A stretch of 64,000 nucleotides of DNA from Collinsella aerofaciens (lineage in GTDB: Bacteria > Actinomycetota > Coriobacteriia > Coriobacteriales > Coriobacteriaceae), in contig NZ_JAQLFJ010000003.1 of assembly GCF_028206795.1 (NCBI RefSeq), positions 166,419 to 230,418 on the forward strand, read 5' to 3'. Below are positions 24,220-30,773 of the stretch, in pieces (positions within the stretch are counted from its first letter, which is position 1; every line of letters begins with the position of its first letter). The position numbers and the translations under genes were made by a program. The notes under the pieces are model-generated. The model worked only from the letters and a program-made list of their open reading frames with translations. It ran no database searches and was not told the origin of the DNA.

Positions 24220-24591
24220 ATGGACAATGTGAACCACCTAAACGAACTCTCAATACAGTCCCAGCTTAGCACCCTTGAAAAACTGGTCGCGGACGCGGAA
24301 CAATCTACCGACGCAAGACGCGATTTCGAAGCTCAGCCTCGTGCCGTATTCCAGAAATATGGAATTACAGACCTCCAAATCAAAGCGGGAAATCGAAAAG
24401 TCTCTGTACGAACTGGTGGAGTCAACCGAAAAGGAGGCGCGTGTCCCCGTTGCACGCGCAGTATATCGTCGTATCCAGCTCCCACCGTCCAAGTGCCTTG
24501 GACGGTGGGAGTTCCGCATCCCCGGGAAAGGAAAAGCGCGGCCCATCCGGACCGCGTCCGCGCCCTCCTCCCATTTCACCCCGCGACGTAG
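24220..24591 (+). CDS. Small leader-like peptide, possible bacteriocin/RiPP precursor
   Basis: The first 65 residues are an acidic, Gln/Leu-rich helical leader (MDNVNHLNELSIQSQLSTLE), then FEAQPRAVFQKYGITDLQIK. This last part resembles nitrile-hydratase-like leader peptides, which carry a similar F-x3-P-x-A-x4-(Y/F)GI stretch. A Gly/Cys-containing segment follows (GGVNRKGGACPRCTRS), as in a core peptide. The final 40 codons run through a perfect 15-bp hairpin (24479-24511) into GC-rich sequence and may not be native, so the true C-terminus could have been lost at a junction. No modification enzyme is nearby. The function is inferred from leader-like sequence and the divergent SdpI-like gene; I have no homology result. 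Confidence 0.4.
   Translation: MDNVNHLNELSIQSQLSTLEKLVADAEQSTDARRDFEAQPRAVFQKYGITDLQIKAGNRKVSVRTGGVNRKGGACPRCTRSISSYPAPTVQVPWTVGVPHPRERKSAAHPDRVRALLPFHPAT
24479..24511 (-). terminator. 15-bp hairpin 3' of the 24576-25476 operon
   Basis: CTCCCACCGTCCAAG and its exact complement surround a TGC loop, 65 nt past the stop codon of the minus-strand gene. It overlaps the doubtful 3' part of the peptide frame. Confidence 0.6.
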
Positions 24592-25172
24592 ACCGTCCGC
24601 CCCGTCTCGCAGTCGATGGTCTCGGCATCCCCGAAACCGACCCGGACGGCCGCCCATCCGCCGGCGGCTGCCGACGCATCGGCCTCGGACCTCGCGGCGG
24701 CGATGAGGCGCTCGAGCTCGGTCGAGCCCGCCGGCGCGGTCCCCACCTCGAACGCGCCGCCGTCGCCTCCCGACTCGTACTCGACGACGACCGTCGAGCC
24801 GAGGGCCTCCTCCAAGGTCTCGGTTAGGCCGCCCATGCTGTCGAGGGCGTGGTCGGCGACCGTGGCCAGCGGGTAGCGGGCCATCCCGGACGCCGCCGAG
24901 CGGCCGGCCATGCGGAGCAAGCCGGCGGCCTCGAGTGCCTCGAGGAACGCCGCGGGCGCGTCGGCGTCGATGGCGACGTTGCCGCGCCCGCGGCACCACT
25001 CGGCCGCCGACGGCACGCTCGCCGTGAGCACGCCCCACTCGGCCATGTAACCATCGGAGCGCGGGTCCGTGGCGTCGAGGAGAAGGACGGCCAGGCCGCC
25101 GCCCGCGTACTCCCCGGCCACGAGGGCGAGGCGGACCGCCTCGCCCATGGAGTCGAACTCGACCGTGACCAT
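24576..25172 (-). CDS. Hypothetical mobile-element protein with a repeated GGDGGAF module
   Basis: 198 residues, acidic and soluble, family not recognised. AGGAGG lies 7 nt before the ATG at 25172. The segment GGLTETLEEALGSTVVVEYE plus SGGDGGAF recurs almost unchanged in the broken gene at 27776-28026, so the element carries two copies of this module. It follows the DUF2958 gene by 4 nt and is surely co-transcribed with it. Possible roles include anti-restriction or element maintenance, judged only from company. Confidence 0.7.
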   Translation of the reverse strand: MVTVEFDSMGEAVRLALVAGEYAGGGLAVLLLDATDPRSDGYMAEWGVLTASVPSAAEWCRGRGNVAIDADAPAAFLEALEAAGLLRMAGRSAASGMARYPLATVADHALDSMGGLTETLEEALGSTVVVEYESGGDGGAFEVGTAPAGSTELERLIAAARSEADASAAAGGWAAVRVGFGDAETIDCETGRTVYVAG

Positions 25173-25176
25173 GTGT

Positions 25177-25476
25177 CTACCTCCTCCTGACGGCGCTGAG
25201 CGGCCTCGGGGAGAAGTGCTCGTCTCGCTCGACGGCGGCGAACCCCATCTGGCGGTTCAGCTCGGCCATCTCCTTGATGCTAAAGTAGCCGAGCTCGTCG
25301 TCGTAGCCCTCGACGAGGCCGAACGCCTCGTCCGTGCCGTCGAACTCGAGCAGCCACCAGCCCCATCCGTTCACGCACGAGAAGTAGTGGGCGTAGACCG
25401 TGGGGTCCTCCGCCCCGTCCTGCTCGTAGAGCCTAGGCACCGTCTTGGCGATTTCCCTCGTCATCAGCTGCTGCAT
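25177..25476 (-). CDS. DUF2958 family protein
   Basis: A 99-residue protein matching the DUF2958 pattern: an N-terminal MTREIAKTVPRLYEQDG, then DPTVYAHYFSCVNGWGWWLL and GYDDELGYFSIKEMAELNRQ. DUF2958 proteins are typical of plasmids and integrative elements; no biochemical role is established. GGAGGG lies 4 nt before the ATG at 25476, deciding the start over longer frames. First gene of a two-gene operon. Confidence 0.8.
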   Translation of the reverse strand: MQQLMTREIAKTVPRLYEQDGAEDPTVYAHYFSCVNGWGWWLLEFDGTDEAFGLVEGYDDELGYFSIKEMAELNRQMGFAAVERDEHFSPRPLSAVRRR

Positions 25477-25804
25477 CTTTCCCTCCGTTCCGGGCACGTG
25501 GCCCTCAACATCTCGCCCCTGCGGGCAAAGCCGAATGGCGACGCCGCGCGTCGTCGTCGGCTTTGCTCCCTGCAAAGCCGCACCGGAGCGAAGACGGGTC
25601 AAGGGAGGTCCATGACGACCTCCACCAACCGGAGCGGAGCGGAGGTTTGTGCGGGGTCTCATGGGCCCCCTTGACGCGGCGTAGCGGAGGTGCCACCCGG
25701 CCGCGGAGCCGTGGCCGCCGTCGGCGGATGCCGTAAAACGTAAAACGCTGTTTATGTTGGCCCGGACAGCACCTGCTATCATCGCCTTTCTCGCATAGAG
25801 AGGA
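25477..25804. other. GC-rich non-coding stretch
   Basis: 328 bases with no credible gene. It contains repeated GCGGAGG-type and GGCCGC-type words and several short potential hairpins, such as CCGGCCGCGGAGCCGTGG. It should hold the promoter of the DUF2958 operon. Confidence 0.45.
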
Positions 25805-25814
25805 TTGTTTCGGC

Positions 25815-26044
25815 ATGGAAGAACGTCATGTCACGACGGGGACGGACCGAGCGAAGCCGCCCAGCGGCTCATGGACGGTATCGGGGTATTCTCCGAGATC
25901 GAGGATTATGGCAGAAGGATTGAAGTCCTCGCCGAGGCCATGTCGGTCGGGATCAGGATCGCGGACCACGAACTGCTCGCGGCATGCGGTGCGCTCCTCG
26001 CGGCGACGAGGAACCGGAGCGAGTGGACCGGAGCTTGGCTCTAG
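25815..26044 (+). pseudogene. Small hypothetical gene, apparently frameshifted
   Basis: A GAGAGGA site precedes the ATG at 25815 (MEERHVTTGTDRA), but that frame soon becomes Arg/Ser-rich. The protein-like continuation is in another frame from about 25853 (EAAQRLMDGIGVFSEIEDYG, then VLAEAMSVGIRIADHELLAA) and stops at 26044. A single shift near 25850 would join them into a protein of about 76 residues. An intact alternative is a start at the ATG at 25871. Confidence 0.4.
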
Positions 26045-26087
26045 CCGACGTCACCCTCTGCGTTCCGCATGACGACCCAACCCGCGT

Positions 26088-26486
26088 TCACCGGACGCGC
26101 GTGTCGGCAGGCGGTGCGGAAACGTCGTTCTTCGAGCGGGTGTTCTCGAACGCCCAGACCCACCATCGCAGGCGGTCATCTGCCCCGTGAATGGGGTCCT
26201 CCCTGTGGTAGTGCTCCAGCATGAGCTGAGTGGTCCAGCCGCCGAAGCGCACCGTGTAGACCGCCGTCTGCGCGTCGTGGATGACCGCGCCGAAGGGGTC
26301 TATTCGAATGATTTGGTCGATCGTGAAGCCACGGCCGTCCGGCCAGCAGACGCGGACAGGCACCGTCGTTCCGTCGGCGTTAGTGCGGGCGTAGACGTCT
26401 ACGTACTGCTTATGGACGCGTCTGCCGGGCTTGTCGCCGTTGGCGCGAACGGTGATGCCGCCGCCGAAGTCCTTTGTGTGGCCCAT
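26088..26486 (-). CDS. Hypothetical protein, paralogue of the upstream gene
   Basis: 132 residues. VPVRVCWPDGRGFTIDQIIR, then ERDPFGAVIHDAQTAVYTVR-like sequence (IDPFGAVIHDAQTAVYTVRF), matches the neighbour in the shared WPDGR-x3-(V/I)-(D/E)-x-I motif. Its ATG overlaps the neighbour's stop by one base (TGATG), so the two are translated together. No known family recognised; beta-rich and soluble. The C-terminal 35 residues (RWWVWAFENTRSKNDVSAPP) are unique to this copy. Confidence 0.65.
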   Translation of the reverse strand: MGHTKDFGGGITVRANGDKPGRRVHKQYVDVYARTNADGTTVPVRVCWPDGRGFTIDQIIRIDPFGAVIHDAQTAVYTVRFGGWTTQLMLEHYHREDPIHGADDRLRWWVWAFENTRSKNDVSAPPADTRVR

Positions 26487-26803
26487 CACCCGGGCATCAC
26501 CGCCATGCCGCCACCGCGCTCGACGAACCAGTCGCCGTGCTCCCACCAGACCGTTTTGCGCTGCCTCGCGATGCAGACGTCGTAACGCACACAGAGGTTA
26601 CCGAAGATGGCGCGGCCGAACTCCTGGCGGGTGTAGATGCTCTCAACCTTCCAACTGCGGCCGTCCGGCCAGTGGATGGTGACGGGATCGGACGGGCCGT
26701 GGTCGGGGTCGTCCGCGCCGTTGGCGTCCACGGGGATGTAGATGCGCTGTGCATCGGTGGGTATGCCGCAGGTTCCCGCAAGCGAGTGCTTTTTCATGAT
26801 CAT
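26486..26803 (-). CDS. Hypothetical protein, first of a paralogous pair
   Basis: 105 residues starting at MIMKKHSLAG; GGGGGT lies 6 nt before this ATG. DPVTIHWPDGRSWKVESIYT and GRAIFGNLCVRYDVCIARQR align with the downstream paralogue, and the C-terminus is aromatic (TVWWEHGDWFVERGGG). A frame upstream of this ATG is open but not protein-like. Tandem duplication within a mobile element suggests a protein that benefits from diversification, such as an anti-defence or toxin-related factor; this is inference. Confidence 0.65.
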   Translation of the reverse strand: MIMKKHSLAGTCGIPTDAQRIYIPVDANGADDPDHGPSDPVTIHWPDGRSWKVESIYTRQEFGRAIFGNLCVRYDVCIARQRKTVWWEHGDWFVERGGGMAVMPG

Positions 26804-27005
26804 GCGCGTACCCCCGAACATCCGTTTGTATCTCACGGGTTTCATTGTCGAACGAATGTTCTTGATTGTAAAGCGAACGTGGTGTGGGGGTTCGGTGTGC
26901 GGTGTCCGGACGGAGGGGCATGGATGTATCGCGTGGAAAGCGCCCGCGATCCGGAAGACCCGCGTCTTGGTATCATTTTGCCATCCTTGGGGAAGGAAGA
27001 ATGCC

Positions 27006-27755
27006 ATGACTCAGCTCTATGAGATAGACGGGTACCACTATATAGTCGACCTGACGCCCTATTTCGTTCTCGGCGTGCTGGTCATAGCCCTGGTCTGTGC
27101 AATCGCGGTCCTGGTTCGCAGGATTCTGGCGAGCCCCTTTAGGTATCCCTACTACGTGGCCCGCTTCGATGTGTCTGGCAGGCGCAACGTGAGGATCGAG
27201 GACTACATCGACCGTCACCTGATGGACCCGGCCGGTTGGGACGCCATCGTCGCCCATAGGGCATACATCCAGAACTGGAAGCACGAGCAAGAAGAGTATC
27301 TGAAAACCTGCCGGCTCCGCAGCCGGCGCGAGCGTCAGTACGCCGAGGCGGTCGACGATGACAGGGCCTTTAGGTTCATCACCTGCCGCGACCAGACGAG
27401 GTACAAGCAGGCCAACTACGTGAAGACGTCCTACAAGGTGTCGATGGATGATTCCGAGCTTGACGTGAACTGGGAGTGGATCGTCGAGCGTCGCATCCGC
27501 CTCGCCGCTATCAGCGACGAGGCGACGCTCAGGGACTATCACGCCAAGAACCAGCGAAGGCTGATGACGAAGCAGCTGCGCGAGCAGATCGCCCGCCGGG
27601 ACAACTACACCTGCCAGATATGCGGGAAATACATGCCGGACGGCGTGGGCCTGCACGTCGACCATATCGTGCCGGTCGCGAAGGGCGGCAAGACCGTTCC
27701 ATCCAACCTGCAGGTGCTCTGCTCGAAATGCAACGGGCGGAAGGGCGCGCGGTAG
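27006..27755 (+). CDS. Membrane-anchored HNH endonuclease
   Basis: 249 residues: an N-terminal membrane helix (about 18-38, YFVLGVLVIALVCAIAVLV), a basic cytoplasmic region rich in Arg/Tyr, and a C-terminal HNH domain. That domain reads RDNYTCQICGKYMPDGVGLH, then VDHIVPVAKGG, and ends LQVLCSKCNGRKGAR. The paired C-x2-C motifs fit the zinc-binding McrA-like HNH type. Ribosome site GGAAGGAAGA lies just before the ATG; the earlier ATG at 27001 reads only two codons. A membrane tether on an HNH nuclease is unusual and would suit attack on incoming DNA at the cell envelope, which is inference. Confidence 0.8.
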   Translation: MTQLYEIDGYHYIVDLTPYFVLGVLVIALVCAIAVLVRRILASPFRYPYYVARFDVSGRRNVRIEDYIDRHLMDPAGWDAIVAHRAYIQNWKHEQEEYLKTCRLRSRRERQYAEAVDDDRAFRFITCRDQTRYKQANYVKTSYKVSMDDSELDVNWEWIVERRIRLAAISDEATLRDYHAKNQRRLMTKQLREQIARRDNYTCQICGKYMPDGVGLHVDHIVPVAKGGKTVPSNLQVLCSKCNGRKGAR

Positions 27756-27775
27756 CGGCGCGTTGCAGACACGCG

Positions 27776-28026
27776 CTATTCGTCGAAGAAATCGGTGTCA
27801 ACGGCCTTGATCTCGTAGACCTGTCTCGTGCTCACGCCGACGCCGTAGTCGATCATGAGGCCGGCGAACGCGCCGCCGTCGCCGCCCGACTCGTGCTCGA
27901 CGACGACCGTCAAGCCGAGGGCCTCCTCGAGGGTCTCGGGCAGGCCGCCTCGTACTTGTCGCCCTTCTCCTTGGTCGTTGCCGACCCATTGACGATAGGA
28001 TCAAGGGCATCGTAGACGGTCTTCAT
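27776..28026 (-). pseudogene. Chimeric, frameshifted gene remnant
   Basis: Starts well (AAAGGAG 8 nt before the ATG at 28026) with MKTVYDALDPIVNGSATTKE, then KGDKYEA. This resembles the extreme N-terminus of type ISP/DEAD-box restriction helicases, which carry a similar (T/R)-x-K-G-x-x-(F/Y)E stretch. After 28 codons the frame breaks and the sequence becomes a copy of the module in the 24576-25172 protein: LPETLEEALGLTVVVEHE plus SGGDGGAF, ending VYEIKAVDTDFFDE. The length (251 nt) is not a multiple of three. It looks like a deletion fusion between a lost restriction-type gene and a cargo paralogue. Confidence 0.6.
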
Positions 28027-28224
28027 ATAGCGACTCCTTTGTTGTTATTCAGACGTCACAGACGTCACTGCCATTAGCTAAGGACCGCCGAAACTCCTCC
28101 CAATTGGAGTTTATCGGTCGATAAGTCAAGCCGACCGGCCCGCGATTATCAATGGTTTATTTGCTTCACATAATAAATTGACTCAGGATTCACCCGCAAT
28201 TCACCCGCAAAGTAAACCGATAAA

Positions 28225-28256
28225 GAAAAAGCTCGGAAGCAATTTTGCTTCCGAGC
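28225..28256 (-). terminator. Terminator supplied to tRNA-fMet by the mobile element
   Basis: Minus-strand stem GCTCGGAAGC/GCTTCCGAGC followed by TTTTTC, ending next to the tRNA CCA. It replaces the original terminator now stranded at 13699-13727. Confidence 0.85.
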
Positions 28257-28315
28257 TGCAAGTTCTTGGTCGCGGGGGCAGGATTTGAACCTACGACCTC
28301 CGGGTTATGAGCCCG
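28252..28315 (-). other. Attachment site (right)
   Basis: 64 bases identical to 13723-13786. They restore the 3' half of tRNA-fMet from the anticodon loop through CCA plus 15 nt. Confidence 0.93.
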
Positions 28316-28343
28316 GCGAGCTACCAGACTGCTCCACCCCGCA
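28267..28343 (-). tRNA. Initiator tRNA-fMet (CAT anticodon)
   Basis: A 77-nt gene with encoded CCA. The cloverleaf folds cleanly: acceptor TGCGGGG/CCCCGCG, D arm GAGCAGTCTGGTAGCTC, anticodon arm CCGGGCTCATAACCCGG, T arm GTAGGTTCAAATCCTGC. Three consecutive G-C pairs in the anticodon stem and a weak first acceptor pair (U1-G72) mark it as the initiator rather than the elongator tRNA-Met. Its 3' half comes from the integrated element. Confidence 0.95.
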
Positions 28344-28539
28344 ATGTCTGGGCGCCTCATGTGCGCAAGAAAGAATATTACGTGGGAGTTCGGTAAACGG
28401 CAAGGAAAATCTCGTAGAGCATAATTCCTTCATATTTAAACCTCTCAGCCCATATCACCGTCAACGAATCGCAGCCGAGCGCCGGCATCGGCGCGTATAC
28501 AATGGTGCGCGTCCTTTTACGCCGACACCTGGAGTAGAC

Positions 28540-29313
28540 ATGCTGCTCGCTATCGATATGGGAAACACGCAGACGGCCATGGGCCTGTTTGACGGAGACA
28601 AGTTGGTGCAGTCGTGGCGCATGCCCACCGACCGCTCCTATACCGCCGACGAGATCCACGTGCGCCTGATGGGCTTCTTTAAGATGTACGGGCTTTCGCT
28701 CGACGCGGTCGATGCGATCGCCTTTGCCGGCGTGGTGCCGCAGCTCTCGCGCGAGTGGCACGCCGTGGCCGACCGCATCGCAGCAGACGCCATCGTTATC
28801 GGGCCGCAGACGGCGGCCGTGACCAAGCTGCGGGCGGCGCGCCCCCAGGCCGTTGGTGCCGACCGCATCGCCAACGCCGTCGCTGCCGAGACCTTCTACG
28901 GCGCCCCGGCGATCGTGGTGGACTTTGGCACCGCAACCAATATCGACGTCATCGACGAGGACGGCTATTACATTGGCGGAGCGATTGCGCCGGGCATCCG
29001 CATCTCCATGGACGCGCTCGCCGCCCGAGCCGCCAAACTCGCCAGCGTTCCGCTCGAGGCGCCCGAGCACGCCATCGGCCGCGATACCGAGGAGTGCATC
29101 AAGGTCGGCGCCGTAACGGGCGCCGCCGCCATGGCCGAGGGCCTGGTCGCGCGCATGAAGCGCGAGCTGGGGCGCGAGGACGCCACCGTTATCGCCACGG
29201 GCGGCCTCGCCAGCATCGTTGCCGATTCGACCGACGCCTTCGACATAGTCGACGGCCAACTCACCATCAAAGGCATCTGCGAAATCTACCGCCGCATGCA
29301 GGAGCTGGGGTAG
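28540..29313 (+). CDS. coaX: Type III pantothenate kinase
   Basis: Catalyses the first step of CoA synthesis, ATP + pantothenate to 4'-phosphopantothenate. The 257-residue length fits the family. Motifs are intact: AIDMGNTQTAMGLFDG (phosphate 1), GADRIANAVAAETFYG, VDFGTATNIDVID and GGAIAPGIRISMDAL. The ATG at 28540 is preceded by CTGGAG at 6 nt; in-frame sequence further upstream is not CoaX-like. TATACAAT at 28496-28503 is a plausible -10 box. First chromosomal gene right of the mobile element. Confidence 0.95.
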   Translation: MLLAIDMGNTQTAMGLFDGDKLVQSWRMPTDRSYTADEIHVRLMGFFKMYGLSLDAVDAIAFAGVVPQLSREWHAVADRIAADAIVIGPQTAAVTKLRAARPQAVGADRIANAVAAETFYGAPAIVVDFGTATNIDVIDEDGYYIGGAIAPGIRISMDALAARAAKLASVPLEAPEHAIGRDTEECIKVGAVTGAAAMAEGLVARMKRELGREDATVIATGGLASIVADSTDAFDIVDGQLTIKGICEIYRRMQELG

Positions 29314-29362
29314 AACGGGCGCCAAGTCGTGCGCGCCAGCTCGCAGCAACCAGTCGCCAATC

Positions 29363-29403
29363 CTATTCCTCAAAATCGAAAATTTTTCAGTTTTGAGGAA
29401 TAG
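29363..29403 (+). repeat. 41-nt palindrome, left copy flanking the ATPase gene
   Basis: CTATTCCTCAAAA and TTTTGAGGAATAG are inverted around a 15-nt A/T-rich centre. A near-identical copy in the same orientation is at 30636-30676. Followed by GACTTTTT, so it may also terminate coaX transcription. Confidence 0.88.
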
Positions 29404-29412
29404 GACTTTTTG

Positions 29413-30609
29413 CTAAGCCTCGCCGCACAACCACCTCGCCAGGTCCACGATCTGCACCCCATTGCGGTCCGTGGCCTCGTGATGCGTGCGGGCGAGAATC
29501 ATCTTGGGGTACGCGTCGCCAATGCTCAGCAGTGGTGAAATCTCGCGTTCAAATGTCTTATCCGAGCTGATGTCGTCGCTCACCTGAATATAGAGCTTCT
29601 CGCTCCGTTTGATTGCTACAAAGTCTATTTCCTTTTTATAGAGCACGCCGACGTATACCTCGTATCCGCGGCGCAGCAGCTCGACTGCCACCATGTTCTC
29701 GTATACGCGTCCCCAATCCATATCACGCGTACCAAAAAGTGCATATTTAAACGCATGGTCCGCCAGATAGTACTTCTCGCCGCTCTTAAGGTATTTTTTA
29801 CCGCGAATGTCGAACCGGCGAACTTTATAGAAGGCAAACGCATCACACAGGTACCCCATGTACGCACCGACCGTTTTGTTCGTTATCTTTAGCCCATCTG
29901 CGTTCAAAACATCCGTAATGTTGCGTGCCGACGTTATGTTGGAGACGTTGTCCATCATGTAATCGGCAATGCGCAGCAGTGCCGATTCGTTTCTCACGTT
30001 ATGCCGCTGCACGATATCCCTCACGATGAGCGTTTTGAAGACATTGGAGAGATATTGGTAGCGCTGCTCCTGCAGTGGATAAGGGTAAGAGCCGGACATA
30101 CCGCCGGTTCTCGCGTACCCATCGAAGTCGCGATCGACCTCGCCCTCGTCACTATAGAAGCGATACTCCTCAAACGAGAATGGGAAAACCTCGATCTCGA
30201 ACGTGCGCCCCGTAAAGAGCGTCGACAGATCGCTCGACAGCAAAAAGGCGTTCGATCCGGTGATGAAGATGTCGTACTGCTCGGATGCATGGAGGCTGTT
30301 AATCGCGCGTTCAAAGCCGTCGCACATCTGAACCTCGTCGATAAGCAGGAAGTTTTGCTTGTCGGACACTCGATGCTCTTTCACATAGGCGAGCAGGGCA
30401 TGATATTCGAGCAGGCCCTCGAACTCGTCGAGGTTGTAATTGATATGGATGACATTCGAATTGGACAGATTTGCCTCCACGTAATCGCGGAGGGCCTCGA
30501 GCAATTTTGACTTACCGCTACGGCGAATGCCCGTTATGACCTTGATGTCCGGTACGCCAATAAGGCTCGTCAACGTGTCCATATATGACGTTCTATTGAT
30601 GAGTTTCAT
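29413..30609 (-). CDS. AAA-family ATPase with C-terminal DUF4143
   Basis: 398-residue ATPase of the AAA_14/DUF4143 type, common and often strain-variable in gut bacteria, physiological role unknown. Walker A is GIRRSGKSKLLEAL (residues about 27-40), Walker B LLIDEVQMC, with sensor region IFITGSNAFLLSS. The C-terminal DUF4143 part carries the PD-(D/E)XK-like core GYEVYVGVLYKKEIDFVAIK. GGGAGG lies 5 nt before the ATG. The gene is AT-richer than its neighbours and is bracketed by two 41-nt palindromes, one just upstream of the start and one just after the stop, so it looks like a discrete cassette. Confidence 0.85.
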   Translation of the reverse strand: MKLINRTSYMDTLTSLIGVPDIKVITGIRRSGKSKLLEALRDYVEANLSNSNVIHINYNLDEFEGLLEYHALLAYVKEHRVSDKQNFLLIDEVQMCDGFERAINSLHASEQYDIFITGSNAFLLSSDLSTLFTGRTFEIEVFPFSFEEYRFYSDEGEVDRDFDGYARTGGMSGSYPYPLQEQRYQYLSNVFKTLIVRDIVQRHNVRNESALLRIADYMMDNVSNITSARNITDVLNADGLKITNKTVGAYMGYLCDAFAFYKVRRFDIRGKKYLKSGEKYYLADHAFKYALFGTRDMDWGRVYENMVAVELLRRGYEVYVGVLYKKEIDFVAIKRSEKLYIQVSDDISSDKTFEREISPLLSIGDAYPKMILARTHHEATDRNGVQIVDLARWLCGEA

Positions 30610-30635
30610 TGGTGCCTCCCTGCGGTCTTCTATCG

Positions 30636-30676
30636 CTATTCCTCAAAAACGAAAAATATTCAGTTTTGAGGAATAG
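30636..30676 (+). repeat. 41-nt palindrome, right copy upstream of the ATPase start
   Basis: Same orientation and sequence as 29363-29403, with few central differences. It lies 27 nt upstream of the ATPase ATG, so it could be an operator as well as a cassette end. Confidence 0.88.
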
Positions 30677-30698
30677 GGTGCTGACAACCCATTCCCCA

Positions 30699-30743
30699 GA
30701 CAACAAGACCCTCCCCGGCACAGCCGAGGAGGGTCTTGTTGTC
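30699..30743. terminator. 16-bp hairpin downstream of the folP-folK operon
   Basis: GACAACAAGACCCTCC (30699-30714) pairs perfectly with 30728-30743. It ends the minus-strand folate operon, 30 nt past its last stop codon. Confidence 0.7.
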
Positions 30744-30773
30744 ATCGCTATCTTTGAGCGCGGGCGCCTCGCG

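Larger units (their letters stand above)
13723..28315. mobile_element. Integrative mobilizable element in the initiator tRNA gene
   Basis: A 14.5-kb insertion bounded by 64-bp direct repeats (13723-13786 and 28252-28315). The integrase gene is at the left end and the intact tRNA at the right end. It encodes a tyrosine recombinase (frameshifted), an excisionase-like HTH, a MobC-like protein, a MobP-type relaxase and a VirD4-like coupling protein, but no VirB4 or mating-pore protein, which defines a mobilizable rather than self-transmissible element. Base composition is patchy: the mobilization genes are very GC-rich and the 23.3-24.5 kb cargo is much AT-richer, indicating assembly from several sources. 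Confidence 0.9.

Noticed and set aside
13723..28315. Self-transmissible conjugative element or prophage
   Set aside because: There is a relaxase and coupling protein but no VirB4, VirB6 or mating-pore genes, and no capsid, terminase or tail genes.
28498..28503. Leaderless coaX transcript
   Set aside because: The TACAAT box is 36 nt before the ATG and a CTGGAG ribosome site is present, so the transcript has a normal leader.
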